A stretch of 26,312 nucleotides of DNA from Comamonadaceae bacterium (lineage in GTDB: Bacteria > Pseudomonadota > Gammaproteobacteria > Burkholderiales > Burkholderiaceae_C): positions 1 to 26,312 of the forward strand of contig CANCCF010000044.1 of NCBI GenBank assembly GCA_947374485.1, given 5' to 3'. The notes below the pieces were generated by a model. It was not told the DNA's origin, ran no database searches, and worked only from the letters and a program-made list of their open reading frames with translations. Of this stretch, positions 1-7,769 are shown in pieces. Positions within the stretch are counted from its first letter, which is position 1, and every line of letters starts with the position of its first letter. A program made the position numbers and the translations under genes.

Positions 1-1
1 G

Positions 2-721
2 ACCTTTAGCGACTACAGCCGCAACGCCATCCGCATGGCAGCCCTCATGAAGCTGCGCGTGATCCACGTCTTCACCCACGACTCCATCGGTCTGGGCGAA
101 GACGGCCCTACGCACCAGTCGATCGAGCACGCCGCCTCGCTGCGCCTGATCCCCAACCTCGATGTGTGGCGTCCGGGCGATACCGCCGAGACGGCCGTGG
201 CCTGGACGGTGGCCCTGCAAAACGAATCCAAACCCACAGCGCTCCTGTTGTCACGCCAGAACATCAGCTATGCCGTCAAGTGCGATTCCGAATCGGCAGC
301 CGACGCCAGCGGCATCGACGCCATCGGCAAGGGCGCCTACGTGCTCTCCGAACCCGCTGACGTCGGCATGAAGAAAAAGGTGCAAGCAGTCATCATCGCC
401 ACCGGCTCCGAAGTGCAGCTCGCCATCCAGGCGCAAAAACTGCTGGCCGAGCGCAAGATTGCCGTGCGCGTGGTCTCCATGCCCAGCACCACCACCTTTG
501 ACAAGCAAAGCGTGGCCTACAAGAGCCTGGTGCTGCCCGCCGGCCTGCCGCGCGTGGCGGTGGAAATGGGGTCAAGCGACGGCTGGTGGAAGTACGGTGT
601 CGCGGCCGTGGTCGGCATTGACACCTTCGGCGAGTCGGCTCCGGCCCCGGTGCTGTTCAAGCACTTTGGCTTTACCGAGCAGAATGTGGCCGATACCGTG
701 CAAAAGGTTTTGACCAAGTGA
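2..721 (+). CDS. tkt: Transketolase, C-terminal part (5' end outside window)
   Basis: This is the C-terminal 239 residues of transketolase, the thiamine-diphosphate enzyme that moves two-carbon ketol units between sugar phosphates in the pentose phosphate and Calvin pathways. The frame is already open at nucleotide 2 and begins TFSDYSRNAIRMAALM. It continues with the strongly conserved HDSIGLGEDGPTHQ, which lies in the pyrimidine-binding domain of the family. The remainder is the C-terminal domain, with the ATGSEVQLA segment near nt 400. The full enzyme is usually about 660-680 residues, so roughly two thirds is missing to the left. The TGA at 719-721 is followed after 5 nt by the next start codon, and I see no terminator between them, so co-transcription with the downstream genes is likely. 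Nothing suggests a frameshift or decay. Confidence 0.96.
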   Translation, partial: TFSDYSRNAIRMAALMKLRVIHVFTHDSIGLGEDGPTHQSIEHAASLRLIPNLDVWRPGDTAETAVAWTVALQNESKPTALLLSRQNISYAVKCDSESAADASGIDAIGKGAYVLSEPADVGMKKKVQAVIIATGSEVQLAIQAQKLLAERKIAVRVVSMPSTTTFDKQSVAYKSLVLPAGLPRVAVEMGSSDGWWKYGVAAVVGIDTFGESAPAPVLFKHFGFTEQNVADTVQKVLTK

Positions 722-726
722 GTTGA

Positions 727-2406
727 ATGACCACCTCTCTTCTACTGAGCACGTCAACGCCGACCTTTGGTGAGCTGTTCACCAACGGGCGGACATTTGC
801 CGTGCCCCGCTTCCAGCGCAATTACAAGTGGGACGAAGACCAGTGGGAAGAGTTGTGGCAGGACTTGTTGGCTTCCGCCAGTAGCGGCAAAGAGCATTAC
901 ATGGGTGCCATCGTCCTCAAGGCGCAAGACACCCGCAAGCACTTTGAGGTCATCGATGGCCAGCAACGCCTGGTCACGCTGACCCTTCTGGTCTTGGCCG
1001 TTGTGCAATGCCTGGAGTCCTGGGCTGCGCAAGGCATTGATGCGGAAGCCAACAAGGCCAGAGGCGCGCTGTACCGCGACCGTTTTTTGCGCGCCAAGGA
1101 TGCGGCTTCCTTGGCAGAAACCAGCAGGCTTTCACTGAACCGCAATGACGCGGGCTTTTTCAAAAGCACCTTGCTGCAATTGCGCAAACCGGTGGCGCCA
1201 GCGCGGCTGCGCGAATCGGAACGACTGATGTGGCGCGGCTTCTCCTATTTCGTGCAGCAGTTGGAGTTGCGCTTTGGTGCTGCGCATGACGCGGCCGGGT
1301 TGAGCACCTTGTTGGATACGGCCTCGGACCAGGTGCTGTTCATTCAGATTCTGGTAAGCGACGAGCTCGATGCCTACACGGTGTTTGAGACCCTCAATGC
1401 ACGGGGTACCCAGCTGACCGTGACCGACCTGCTGAAGAACTTTGTTTTCTCCCGCTTCGGCCAGGATGAAAACGCCATCGATGTGGCAGAAGACCAATGG
1501 AATCGCATCACCGCCCACAGGGAAAAAGACTTCCCCAAGCTGCTGCGCTACTACTGGAATTCACACCATGGCGTAACGCGGCCGCCCCGTTTGTTCAAGG
1601 AAATCCGCGCCAGCGTTCACAGCCACGAGGATGCAACGGCGCTGCTCGATCAACTGGAACTGGTCTCGGTGCTGTATGTCGCCCTGAAAAATCCGCAAGA
1701 CAGTTTCTGGAATGAAGTGCCACTGGCCAAGGACCTGGTTCGCCAGATTGACTTGTTTGGTGTGACCCAGTGCTATCCCCTGTTGTTTGCCTGCTGGCAG
1801 CATATGCGCGCGGACTTTGTCGCCGTCCTGCGCATGTGTGCCGTCATCTCCTTTCGCTACATCACCATTGGCAAACTCAACACCCAGCCCATGGAGCGTG
1901 TCTATGCGGAAGTGGCCCAGCAGGTGCGCGCAGGCGCGGTGTCCAAACCGGCGCAGGTGCTACAGGGCCTGAAATCCATTTATGTGCCGGATGACCAGTT
2001 TGAAGCCGATTTCGCCAGCGTGAGCATCCCGACTTCCAACAACCGGGAGTTGGTGCGCTACATGCTGTTGCAAATCGAAAACCACCTGTCTGCTGGGCAT
2101 CGTTCTTTTGAGGATGGTGGCACGGTCGAGCACATCCTGCCGGAGAACCCGGATGAGGCCTGGTCGGCAGCGTTCCCCGATGGAACGGCGGAGATGTATA
2201 AATTGGGCAACTACACTTTGCTGGAGCCCGCTGCCAATCGCCGTGTGGCGCGCAAGTCCATTGCGGACAAGAAGGTGGAGTACGCGAAGAGCAATTACAA
2301 GCTGTCCAAGGATTTTGGCTGGCATGAATGGACCAGAACCCAAATCGCTGACCGGCAAAAGTGGATGGCCAAACAAGCGGTGGCCATCTGGCGTTTGAGT
2401 TTTTAG
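727..2406 (+). CDS. DUF262/DUF1524 protein, single-chain GmrSD-type nuclease candidate
   Basis: The 559-residue protein has the two-domain plan of fused GmrSD-like proteins. The N-terminal DUF262 part (about 10-260) shows VPRFQRNYKW near residue 27 and IDGQQRLVTL at 76-85, the DUF262 nucleotide-binding signature. FETLNARGTQLTVTDLLKN is a second family motif near 225. The C-terminal DUF1524 part (about 455-555) has VEHILPENP with His469, then LGNYTLL with Asn495, Asn504 and lysines downstream, an HNH-type arrangement. Relatives such as GmrSD and SspE are NTP-dependent nucleases acting on modified phage or foreign DNA. Restriction activity here is inferred from family only. The start lies 5 nt after the tkt stop with no strong Shine-Dalgarno, so translational coupling is possible. 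Stretches that I counted by eye were about 55-60% GC, slightly below the neighbours, which would fit acquisition by transfer. Confidence 0.88.
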   Translation: MTTSLLLSTSTPTFGELFTNGRTFAVPRFQRNYKWDEDQWEELWQDLLASASSGKEHYMGAIVLKAQDTRKHFEVIDGQQRLVTLTLLVLAVVQCLESWAAQGIDAEANKARGALYRDRFLRAKDAASLAETSRLSLNRNDAGFFKSTLLQLRKPVAPARLRESERLMWRGFSYFVQQLELRFGAAHDAAGLSTLLDTASDQVLFIQILVSDELDAYTVFETLNARGTQLTVTDLLKNFVFSRFGQDENAIDVAEDQWNRITAHREKDFPKLLRYYWNSHHGVTRPPRLFKEIRASVHSHEDATALLDQLELVSVLYVALKNPQDSFWNEVPLAKDLVRQIDLFGVTQCYPLLFACWQHMRADFVAVLRMCAVISFRYITIGKLNTQPMERVYAEVAQQVRAGAVSKPAQVLQGLKSIYVPDDQFEADFASVSIPTSNNRELVRYMLLQIENHLSAGHRSFEDGGTVEHILPENPDEAWSAAFPDGTAEMYKLGNYTLLEPAANRRVARKSIADKKVEYAKSNYKLSKDFGWHEWTRTQIADRQKWMAKQAVAIWRLSF

Positions 2407-2432
2407 TTTTTTAACGAAAGAGAGAAAAGAAC

Positions 2433-3431
2433 ATGACGATCAAAATTGGTATCAACGGCTTTGGCCGTATCGGCCGCAACGTGCTGCGCTCGGCGCTGCA
2501 GAACTTCAGCGACATCGAAGTGGTGGGCATCAACGACCTGCTCGAGCCCAACTACCTGGCCTACATGCTGCAGTACGACTCGGTGCATGGCCGCTTCAAG
2601 GGCGATGTGTCGGTAGAAGGCAACACCCTGGTCATCAACGGCAAGAAAATCCGCCTGACGCAAGAGCGTGACCCTTCGAATCTGAAGTGGAACGAAGTCG
2701 GCGCCGATGTCGTCATCGAATCGACAGGTTTGTTCCTGGACAAGGCCACCGCGCAAAAGCACCTCGATGCGGGTGCCAAGAAAGTCATCCTGTCGGCCCC
2801 CAGCAAGGACGACACGCCAATGTTCGTGTTTGGCGTGAACGACAAAACCTACAAGGGCGAGGCCATCATCTCCAACGCCTCCTGCACCACCAATTGCCTG
2901 GCGCCGCTGGCCAAGGTCATCCATGACAAGTTCGGCATCAAGCGCGGCCTGATGACCACGGTGCACGCCGCCACGGCCACGCAAAAGACCGTGGACGGCC
3001 CCTCCAACAAAGACTGGCGCGGCGGCCGCGGCATTCTGGAAAACATCATTCCTTCCAGCACCGGTGCCGCCAAGGCGGTGGGCGTTGTCATCCCCGAGCT
3101 GAACAAGAAGCTCACCGGCATGTCGTTTCGCGTGCCGACCAGCGATGTGTCGGTGGTCGACCTGACGGTAGAGCTCAACACCAGCGCCACCATGGCCGAG
3201 ATCTGCGCCGAAATCAAGGCACAGAGCGAAGGCGCCTTGAAGGGTGTGCTGGGTTACACCGAAGACAAGGTGGTGGCCACCGACTTCCGTGGCGACACCC
3301 GCACCTCCATCTTCGACGTGGACGCCAGCATTGCGCTGGACGGCACCTTCGTGAAGTTGATCAGCTGGTACGACAACGAGTGGGGTTACTCGAACAAATG
3401 CCTGGAGATGGTGCGCGTGGTCAGCAAGTAA
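2433..3431 (+). CDS. gap: Type I glyceraldehyde-3-phosphate dehydrogenase
   Basis: This enzyme oxidises glyceraldehyde 3-phosphate to 1,3-bisphosphoglycerate with NAD and phosphate in the cytoplasm. The 332 residues are full length for the family. The Rossmann motif INGFGRIGR is at residues 7-15. Asp35 in the IND turn favours NAD over NADP. The catalytic signature SNASCTTNC places the active-site cysteine at 151, and the base His178 follows in TTVHAAT. The C-terminal SWYDNEWGYS is also typical. The ATG is preceded by a purine-rich AAGAGAG about 8 nt upstream. The gene starts 26 nt after the DUF262 gene and ends just before a strong hairpin terminator, so tkt, the DUF262 gene and gap probably share a transcript, although gap may also have its own promoter. 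Confidence 0.98.
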   Translation: MTIKIGINGFGRIGRNVLRSALQNFSDIEVVGINDLLEPNYLAYMLQYDSVHGRFKGDVSVEGNTLVINGKKIRLTQERDPSNLKWNEVGADVVIESTGLFLDKATAQKHLDAGAKKVILSAPSKDDTPMFVFGVNDKTYKGEAIISNASCTTNCLAPLAKVIHDKFGIKRGLMTTVHAATATQKTVDGPSNKDWRGGRGILENIIPSSTGAAKAVGVVIPELNKKLTGMSFRVPTSDVSVVDLTVELNTSATMAEICAEIKAQSEGALKGVLGYTEDKVVATDFRGDTRTSIFDVDASIALDGTFVKLISWYDNEWGYSNKCLEMVRVVSK

Positions 3432-3447
3432 TTCTTGCCAAGCCCTG

Positions 3448-3475
3448 AAAAACGCGCCGCCGGGCGCGTTTTTTT
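3448..3475 (+). terminator. Intrinsic terminator after gap
   Basis: AACGCGCC at 3451-3458 pairs perfectly with GGCGCGTT at 3463-3470 around a GCCG loop. Three upstream A residues extend the pairing into a run of T that ends at 3475. It lies 17 nt past the gap stop. The A-rich left flank also gives the hairpin a partial T-tract on the opposite strand, so it could serve the convergent gene that ends at 3491 as well. Confidence 0.9.
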
Positions 3476-3490
3476 ATGCGCGCGGCAGAT

Positions 3491-4192
3491 TCAATCCGTG
3501 CGGGCCGTCGCATCGTCCTTGAGCAGCACCTGGCCCTTGACCAGCCACGAAAAGCCAAACAGCTCAATGGCCACGGTTTCCAGCCAGAACACCGGCTCCA
3601 GCGCCGCAAGCCTTGGGGAAACTGGCAGCAGCTTGACCACCAGTACCAAGGCCATGCACAGCAACATGCCGTAGCCACACACGGTGTAAATGCGGTTGCG
3701 CTGGCGCTTGCGCAGCGCCATGCGCGGCTGCGCTGCGGTCTTGCGGAACAGGGCCAGGCAGTACCAGGACAGCAGCAGAAAGAAGGCGATGGCCAGACTC
3801 CAATGCAGCCAGCCAATGTGCACCTGTGCGGCACTGGCATGGATGCCCCCGTTGGGCTCTGCCAGCTCCGCGGGCGCGGTGGGGAACAGCGCCATGCCAA
3901 TGGCACACAGACCCGCCAGGCTGCTGATGGCATGGTCCAGGCGGGCATAGCCCCGGTAGCCCATCAGGAACACGCCCAGCGCACACAGCGTGCCCACCAG
4001 CACATCGTGCATCACCGTGTAGTAGTAGGCGCTGATGGAGGGCTCAAGCCCCGGGCCTTGCAGCAGCAACTTGCCCAGCACCAGGGTCAGCGGCAGGCTG
4101 CTGCCCAGGCCGCCAATGGCGCGGCGCAGCGCCACATAGGACAGCACCAGCGATGAGGGCGGTACGGGCTTGGGATTCAGGGGCAGGTGCAC
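3491..4192 (-). CDS. Six-helix integral membrane protein, DUF998-like
   Basis: This is a membrane protein of about 233 residues with no assigned biochemical role. From N to C I see six hydrophobic segments: LPLTLVLGKLLL, VLVGTLCALGVFLMGY, AISSLAGLCAIGMALF, WSLAIAFFLLLSWYCLALF, YGMLLCMALVLVVKLL and ETVAIELFGFSWLV. Conserved-looking polar spots are YYYTVMHD before helix 2 and HIGWLHW before helix 4. The pattern resembles DUF998 membrane proteins, which is a recollection and not a search result. The start is uncertain. I use GTG at 4192, which keeps a short proline-rich N-terminus; another in-frame GTG at 4147 would begin just before SYVALRR. The frame stays open upstream through the divergent rarD, but that extension is glutamine- and histidine-rich shadow and is excluded. 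The short divergent gap suggests a shared control region. Confidence 0.75.
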   Translation of the reverse strand: MHLPLNPKPVPPSSLVLSYVALRRAIGGLGSSLPLTLVLGKLLLQGPGLEPSISAYYYTVMHDVLVGTLCALGVFLMGYRGYARLDHAISSLAGLCAIGMALFPTAPAELAEPNGGIHASAAQVHIGWLHWSLAIAFFLLLSWYCLALFRKTAAQPRMALRKRQRNRIYTVCGYGMLLCMALVLVVKLLPVSPRLAALEPVFWLETVAIELFGFSWLVKGQVLLKDDATARTD

Positions 4193-4249
4193 GCCTGGCA
4201 GTCTCGTGCGCCCGCACAATCGGGGTTTGATGAATGGCAAAAAAATCGC
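4193..4249. promoter_or_regulatory. Short divergent intergenic region
   Basis: These 57 bases separate the start of the minus-strand membrane gene from the start of rarD and must hold rarD's ribosome-binding site and probably one or both promoters. CACAAT at 4215-4220 could be a -10 element for rarD, but I could not find a convincing -35 at the right distance. An A-rich run (4239-4245) precedes the rarD start. Confidence 0.3.
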
Positions 4250-5128
4250 ATGAACACTGGTGTTATCTACGCAAGCCTGGCCTATCTGGCTTGGGGTTTG
4301 TTTCCGCTGTACTTCCGCCAGCTGGTGGGCGTCAACCCGCTGGAGGTGGTGATGCACCGCACCCTGTGGTCGCTGGTGTTTTTGCTGGTGGTGCTGTTCT
4401 TTCTGAAGCGCTGGGCCTGGCTGCGCACGGTTGCGCGCCAGCCGCGTGTGCTGGCGGCCTTTGCCTTGTCGGCCGCGCTGCTCACGGCCAACTGGCTGAC
4501 CTATGTGTGGGCGGTGCAAAACCACCACCTGCTGGACGCCAGCCTGGGCTATTTCATCCTGCCGCTGGTGAACGTGGCCATCGGTTTCTTTGTGCTGCAC
4601 GAGCGACCACGGCGCGGCCAGTGGCTGGCCGTGGCGGTGGCCACCTCGGGCGTGCTGTGGCTGGCGGTGCAGGCCGGGCACCCGCCCTGGATCGCGCTGA
4701 TTCTGGCCTGCACCTTTGGCGCCTATGGGCTCTTGCGCAAGGTCGGCACGCTGGGGGCGATTGAAGGCCTGACGCTGGAGACTTTGGTGCTGGCACCTGT
4801 GGCCATTGGCGTGCTGGCATTCCTGAGCTGGCAAGGCCACAGCGCCTTTGTGCAGGGCGATGCCACCACGCTGGGCTGGCTGCTGCTGGGTGGTCCGCTC
4901 ACGGCCACGCCGCTCTTGCTGTTTGCCGCCGGGGCCAGGCGCATCACGCTCACCACCATGGGCATCCTGCAGTACATCTCACCGAGCCTGCAGTTCGCCA
5001 TCGGTGTGTGGCTGTTCCACGAACCCTTTGAGAGTGCCCGCCTGGTCGGCTTTGCCCTGATCTGGCTGGCGCTGCTGATCTACAGCGCCGAAGGCTGGCG
5101 GATGGGCCGCCTGCGCGCCACCGCGTAA
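4250..5128 (+). CDS. rarD: RarD-type EamA/DMT-superfamily transporter
   Basis: This is an inner-membrane protein of the drug/metabolite transporter superfamily. E. coli RarD is linked to chloramphenicol sensitivity, but its substrate is not settled and cannot be read here. The 292 residues match the usual RarD length of about 295. The N-terminus GVIYASLAYLAWGLFPLYF followed by HRTLWSLVF is typical, as are ANWLTYVWAV, LGYFILPLVNV and the late MGILQYISPSLQF. Around ten hydrophobic helices are visible, in two EamA halves. I chose ATG 4250 over the in-frame ATG at 4187 because the family begins at MNTGVIYAS, and the extra residues are polar and overlap the divergent gene's start. The frame shows no damage. 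Confidence 0.92.
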   Translation: MNTGVIYASLAYLAWGLFPLYFRQLVGVNPLEVVMHRTLWSLVFLLVVLFFLKRWAWLRTVARQPRVLAAFALSAALLTANWLTYVWAVQNHHLLDASLGYFILPLVNVAIGFFVLHERPRRGQWLAVAVATSGVLWLAVQAGHPPWIALILACTFGAYGLLRKVGTLGAIEGLTLETLVLAPVAIGVLAFLSWQGHSAFVQGDATTLGWLLLGGPLTATPLLLFAAGARRITLTTMGILQYISPSLQFAIGVWLFHEPFESARLVGFALIWLALLIYSAEGWRMGRLRATA

Positions 5129-5198
5129 GGCGCCGCCGATGGCGTCCAAGCGCCAAGGGCGCATGATGGCAGGCCACGCAATTCCGAGGACCTGAGCC

Positions 5199-6014
5199 AT
5201 GCCCCCTGCCAGCCTGCCTGCCCCACACAGCTCGCCCGCCACCCCACCCCACACGCCGGCGCCGCGCGTGCTCATCACCGCCGCTGCCAGCGGCATCGGC
5301 CTGCAGACTGCGCTGGACTTTGTGCAGGATGGCGCGCGCGTGTTCATCTGCGATGCCGATGACACGGCCCTGCAGCGCACGCTGGCGCGCCACCCTGAGC
5401 TGGCCGGCATGCTGTGCGATGTCTCCAGCGAGACCCAGGTGGGCGCCCTCTTTGCCCAGGCCCTGCACCACCTGGGTGGCCTGGACGTGCTGGTCAACTG
5501 CGCCGGCATTGCCGGCCCCACGGCGCCCGTGGCCGAGCTGGCCTTTTCCGACTGGCGCCAGTGCCTGGCCGTCAATCTGGACGGCACCTTTCTGTGCTGC
5601 CGCGAAGCCGCCCGGGTCATGGGCGCGCTGGGCGCGGGCGCCATTGTCAACCTGTCTTCCACCGCCGGCCTCTATGGCTTTGCGCGGCGCGCGCCCTATG
5701 CCAGCGCCAAGTGGGCCTTGCGCGGGCTGACCAAGACGCTGGCGCAGGAGCTCGGGCCGCAGGGCGTGCGCGTCAACTGCGTCTGCCCCGGCTCGGTGGA
5801 GGGCGAGCGCATGGACCGCGTGATTGCCGCCGAAGCCGCCAAGACCGGGCGCAGCGAAGCGGAGGTGCGCCGCCTGTATACCGACACCGCCTCGCTGCGC
5901 TGCTTCGTCTCGGCCCAGGACATCTCCCACACCATCCGCTTCCTGGCCTCGGCCCAGGGCGCGCGCATTTCGGGGCAGGAAATCGTGGTCGACGGCCATA
6001 CCGAAACCCTGTAG
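5199..6014 (+). CDS. SDR-family NAD(P)-dependent oxidoreductase
   Basis: This is a classical short-chain dehydrogenase/reductase of 271 residues with a Rossmann fold. The cofactor motif appears as TAAASGIG near residue 28, with Ala in place of the first Gly of TGxxxGIG. The NNAG-type element is NCAGIAG, the catalytic serine is in NLSSTAG, and the catalytic YxxxK is in APYASAKWAL. NCVCPGSVEGERM is the usual PG motif. The C-terminal ISGQEIVVDGHTETL resembles the subgroup that ends in VDGNTE. The substrate cannot be told. GAGGA-like purines at 5186-5190 lie 8 nt before the ATG and support this start. The first 25 residues are proline-rich and low in complexity, so translation could also begin a little later. 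It lies 70 nt after rarD with no obvious shared function. Confidence 0.9.
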   Translation: MPPASLPAPHSSPATPPHTPAPRVLITAAASGIGLQTALDFVQDGARVFICDADDTALQRTLARHPELAGMLCDVSSETQVGALFAQALHHLGGLDVLVNCAGIAGPTAPVAELAFSDWRQCLAVNLDGTFLCCREAARVMGALGAGAIVNLSSTAGLYGFARRAPYASAKWALRGLTKTLAQELGPQGVRVNCVCPGSVEGERMDRVIAAEAAKTGRSEAEVRRLYTDTASLRCFVSAQDISHTIRFLASAQGARISGQEIVVDGHTETL

Positions 6015-6206
6015 GTGGCGCCGCCACAGTCGCACCAACAAATATTCGGGGATTCGCGCCAATCCAGAAATTAAGTGCGGCAATCGAATCAGATCGCCGT
6101 TGGGTCCTGCGTATCCCCAGCATTCGGGGTTACAGCGGCCGGGAAATTCGCTACAGTCATAGCGCAGTTTTTGCAATTCAGGGCAGGGTTAACCTCCACA
6201 AAAATA
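6015..6206 (+). promoter_or_regulatory. Intergenic region with candidate promoter for the TPS operon
   Basis: This 192-base stretch precedes the FecR gene. GTTACA at 6129-6134 and TACAGT at 6152-6157, spaced by 17 nt, match sigma-70 -35 and -10 elements at four of six positions each. The octamer ATTCGGGG occurs twice, at 6044-6051 and 6122-6129, the second abutting the candidate -35, so it could be an operator half-site. Evidence is weak for both. GTGGCG-C-CGCCAC at 6015-6027 is a small palindrome with no T-run. Confidence 0.35.
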
Positions 6207-7460
6207 ATGAACACACCGCAGATGCCGAACTGGCAGGCCCGGGCATGCTCCCTGGGTCACGCCTTTGTCCACCAGGTCCAACGCGTGGCGCTGCTCCTGT
6301 TGATGGGGCTGCTGGCCGTCTGGGCCGGCCCTCTGCACGCGGCCAGCCCCACACCCTCTCCCGTTTCCACGCCCAGCAAACCCTTTGCCGTCGTCTGGCG
6401 CCTTGAGGGCCCGCTCAACGCCAGCGGCCCCGAAGGCCAGCGCCAGCTCACGCTCGGCGACACCGTGATGGTGGGCGAGCGCCTGAGCGCCGGTGCCGCC
6501 ACCGAAGCCGTGCTGCAAACCCGCGACGCCGGCCTGATTGCCATCCGCCCGGGCGCCGAGTTCGTGGCCCTGCAGTTCTCGGCCCAGGGCAAGCCCAGCG
6601 ACAGCAGCCGCCTGGAGCTTTTCAAGGGCGCGCTGCGCCTGATCACCGGCTGGATTGGCAAACTCAACCCGCGCGGCCACACCCTCACCACACCCACGGC
6701 CACCGTCGGAATCCGCGGCACCGACCACGAGCCCTACGTGCTGCTGGGCGATGAAGAGGACGCCCCAGGCTACAAGCCCGGCACCTACGACAAGGTCAAC
6801 CAGGGCGGCACCACGCTGCAGGCAGCCGGTCAGAGCGTGGACATAGCGCCGGGCAAGGTCGGCTTTGCCCGCGCCGCTGGCAAATCGCGCGCCTTGATGA
6901 CTCTGCTGTTTCCGGTGCTGCTGGAGAAAGTGCCCGACTTCTACGTGCCTGGCAAGTTTGACGCCGAGATGGACGCCTGGTCCCAGGACGCCCCGGCCCG
7001 CAACGCCGAGCAGCTCCAGGCGCGGCGCAAGCAGGCGCTGCAATGCGTGCCCGCCGAGATAGCCAAGCGCTGGACGCAGGAGCTCGACGCCGCCATTGAG
7101 CGCAGTGACGCCGGTGCCATTCTGGACAAGTTTGCGCGCGACATCCGCATCCAGGCCAGCGTGCGCGGCGCCGGTGGGCGCATGACCGATCTGGAGCTTG
7201 CAGGCCCCGAGCTGGCCGACAGCATTGTGGCCGCCGTGGGCTCGCTGCGCGATTACAAGCACCGCCGCATCACGCTGCAGGGCAAGGCCGCCGGCCCGGC
7301 GGGTGAGGCCGCCTGCGGCCCGGTTGCCGTGCGCTCCGTCGTCATCGAAGAAGGGCGCCAGGGCGACAAGCCCTACCGCTTCGAGTCCGAAGAGATCTAC
7401 CAGCTCGAGCTGCAGGACGGCCTCTGGCGCGCCACCCAGGCGCAGACGCGCCAGCGCTGA
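6207..7460 (+). CDS. Exported FecR-domain protein with possible NTF2-like C-terminal domain
   Basis: This is a 417-residue protein with an N-terminal export signal (hydrophobic VALLLLMGLLAVWAG, then a likely cleavage after LHA near residue 48). A FecR domain follows at about 65-220: LGDTVMVGERLSAGA, LQTRDAGLIAIRPGAEF, LELFKGALRLITG and the hallmark TPTATVGIRGTDHE. It has no cytoplasmic anti-sigma segment, so it is probably a periplasmic or surface FecR-fold protein and not a classic FecR signal transducer. The last 130 residues are distinct: LDAAIERSDAGAILDKFA, then alternating strands ending in YQLELQDGLWRATQ, which by eye resembles an NTF2/SnoaL-like domain. I chose ATG 6207 because the signal peptide follows it; an upstream in-frame ATG at 6075 adds 44 unpromising residues. 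It is the first gene of the TPS operon. Confidence 0.85.
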   Translation: MNTPQMPNWQARACSLGHAFVHQVQRVALLLLMGLLAVWAGPLHAASPTPSPVSTPSKPFAVVWRLEGPLNASGPEGQRQLTLGDTVMVGERLSAGAATEAVLQTRDAGLIAIRPGAEFVALQFSAQGKPSDSSRLELFKGALRLITGWIGKLNPRGHTLTTPTATVGIRGTDHEPYVLLGDEEDAPGYKPGTYDKVNQGGTTLQAAGQSVDIAPGKVGFARAAGKSRALMTLLFPVLLEKVPDFYVPGKFDAEMDAWSQDAPARNAEQLQARRKQALQCVPAEIAKRWTQELDAAIERSDAGAILDKFARDIRIQASVRGAGGRMTDLELAGPELADSIVAAVGSLRDYKHRRITLQGKAAGPAGEAACGPVAVRSVVIEEGRQGDKPYRFESEEIYQLELQDGLWRATQAQTRQR

Positions 7461-7516
7461 AGCCCGCTTTGCACCCCCTATTCCATCCAACCCAGAACCT
7501 TGAACCAGGAACCCGT

Positions 7517-7765
7517 ATGAACAGCCTGTTTGCCGACCGCCTTACCAACCTGCAAATTGCCGGAAACACCGTGCGCATGGAGTTTTCCGTGCTCGACCTG
7601 GTGCCGGGCAACAACCTGGAGGCACCCAAGACCAACGTCAGCCATGTGCTGGTAATGCCGCTCGAGGGCTTTGTGCAGGCCTTCAACGGCCAGGAGTCGG
7701 TGGTCAAGAAAATGCTGGCCGATGGCGTGCTGACCAGCAACGCCGCCACCCCCCCGGCACCCTGA
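7517..7765 (+). CDS. Small conserved-looking protein of unknown function (82 aa)
   Basis: I do not recognise this family firmly. It is an 82-residue soluble protein without signal peptide or membrane helix. AGGA at 7507-7510 lies 6 nt before ATG 7517, which decides this start over an in-frame upstream ATG at 7469. The predicted order is a strand around VRMEFSVLDL, a loop, a strand around SHVLVMPLEG and an amphipathic helix FVQAFNGQESVVKKMLADGV. That strand-loop-strand-helix layout is reminiscent of DUF3467-like small proteins, which is only a visual analogy. It lies between the FecR gene and the TpsB gene, with its stop 4 nt before the TpsB GTG start, so it is almost certainly co-translated. 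A cytoplasmic role linked to the exoprotein (chaperone, regulator) is a guess. Confidence 0.75.
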   Translation: MNSLFADRLTNLQIAGNTVRMEFSVLDLVPGNNLEAPKTNVSHVLVMPLEGFVQAFNGQESVVKKMLADGVLTSNAATPPAP

Positions 7766-7769
7766 GCCG

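Noticed and set aside
3476..4156. 226-codon plus-strand frame opposite the membrane protein gene
   Set aside because: Glutamine- and alanine-rich with no hydrophobic or domain pattern; the minus frame has six clear membrane helices.
4193..4840. Upstream extension of the minus-strand membrane gene into rarD
   Set aside because: The extension is rich in Q, H and R, overlaps most of a well-supported RarD gene and precedes the first plausible start for the membrane protein.
6015..6027. Palindrome GTGGCG-C-CGCCAC after the dehydrogenase stop
   Set aside because: The effective stem is short and no T-run follows, so I do not call a terminator.
6189..7490. 433-codon minus-strand frame opposite the FecR gene
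   Set aside because: The plus frame has a signal peptide and FecR motifs; the reverse is compositional shadow.
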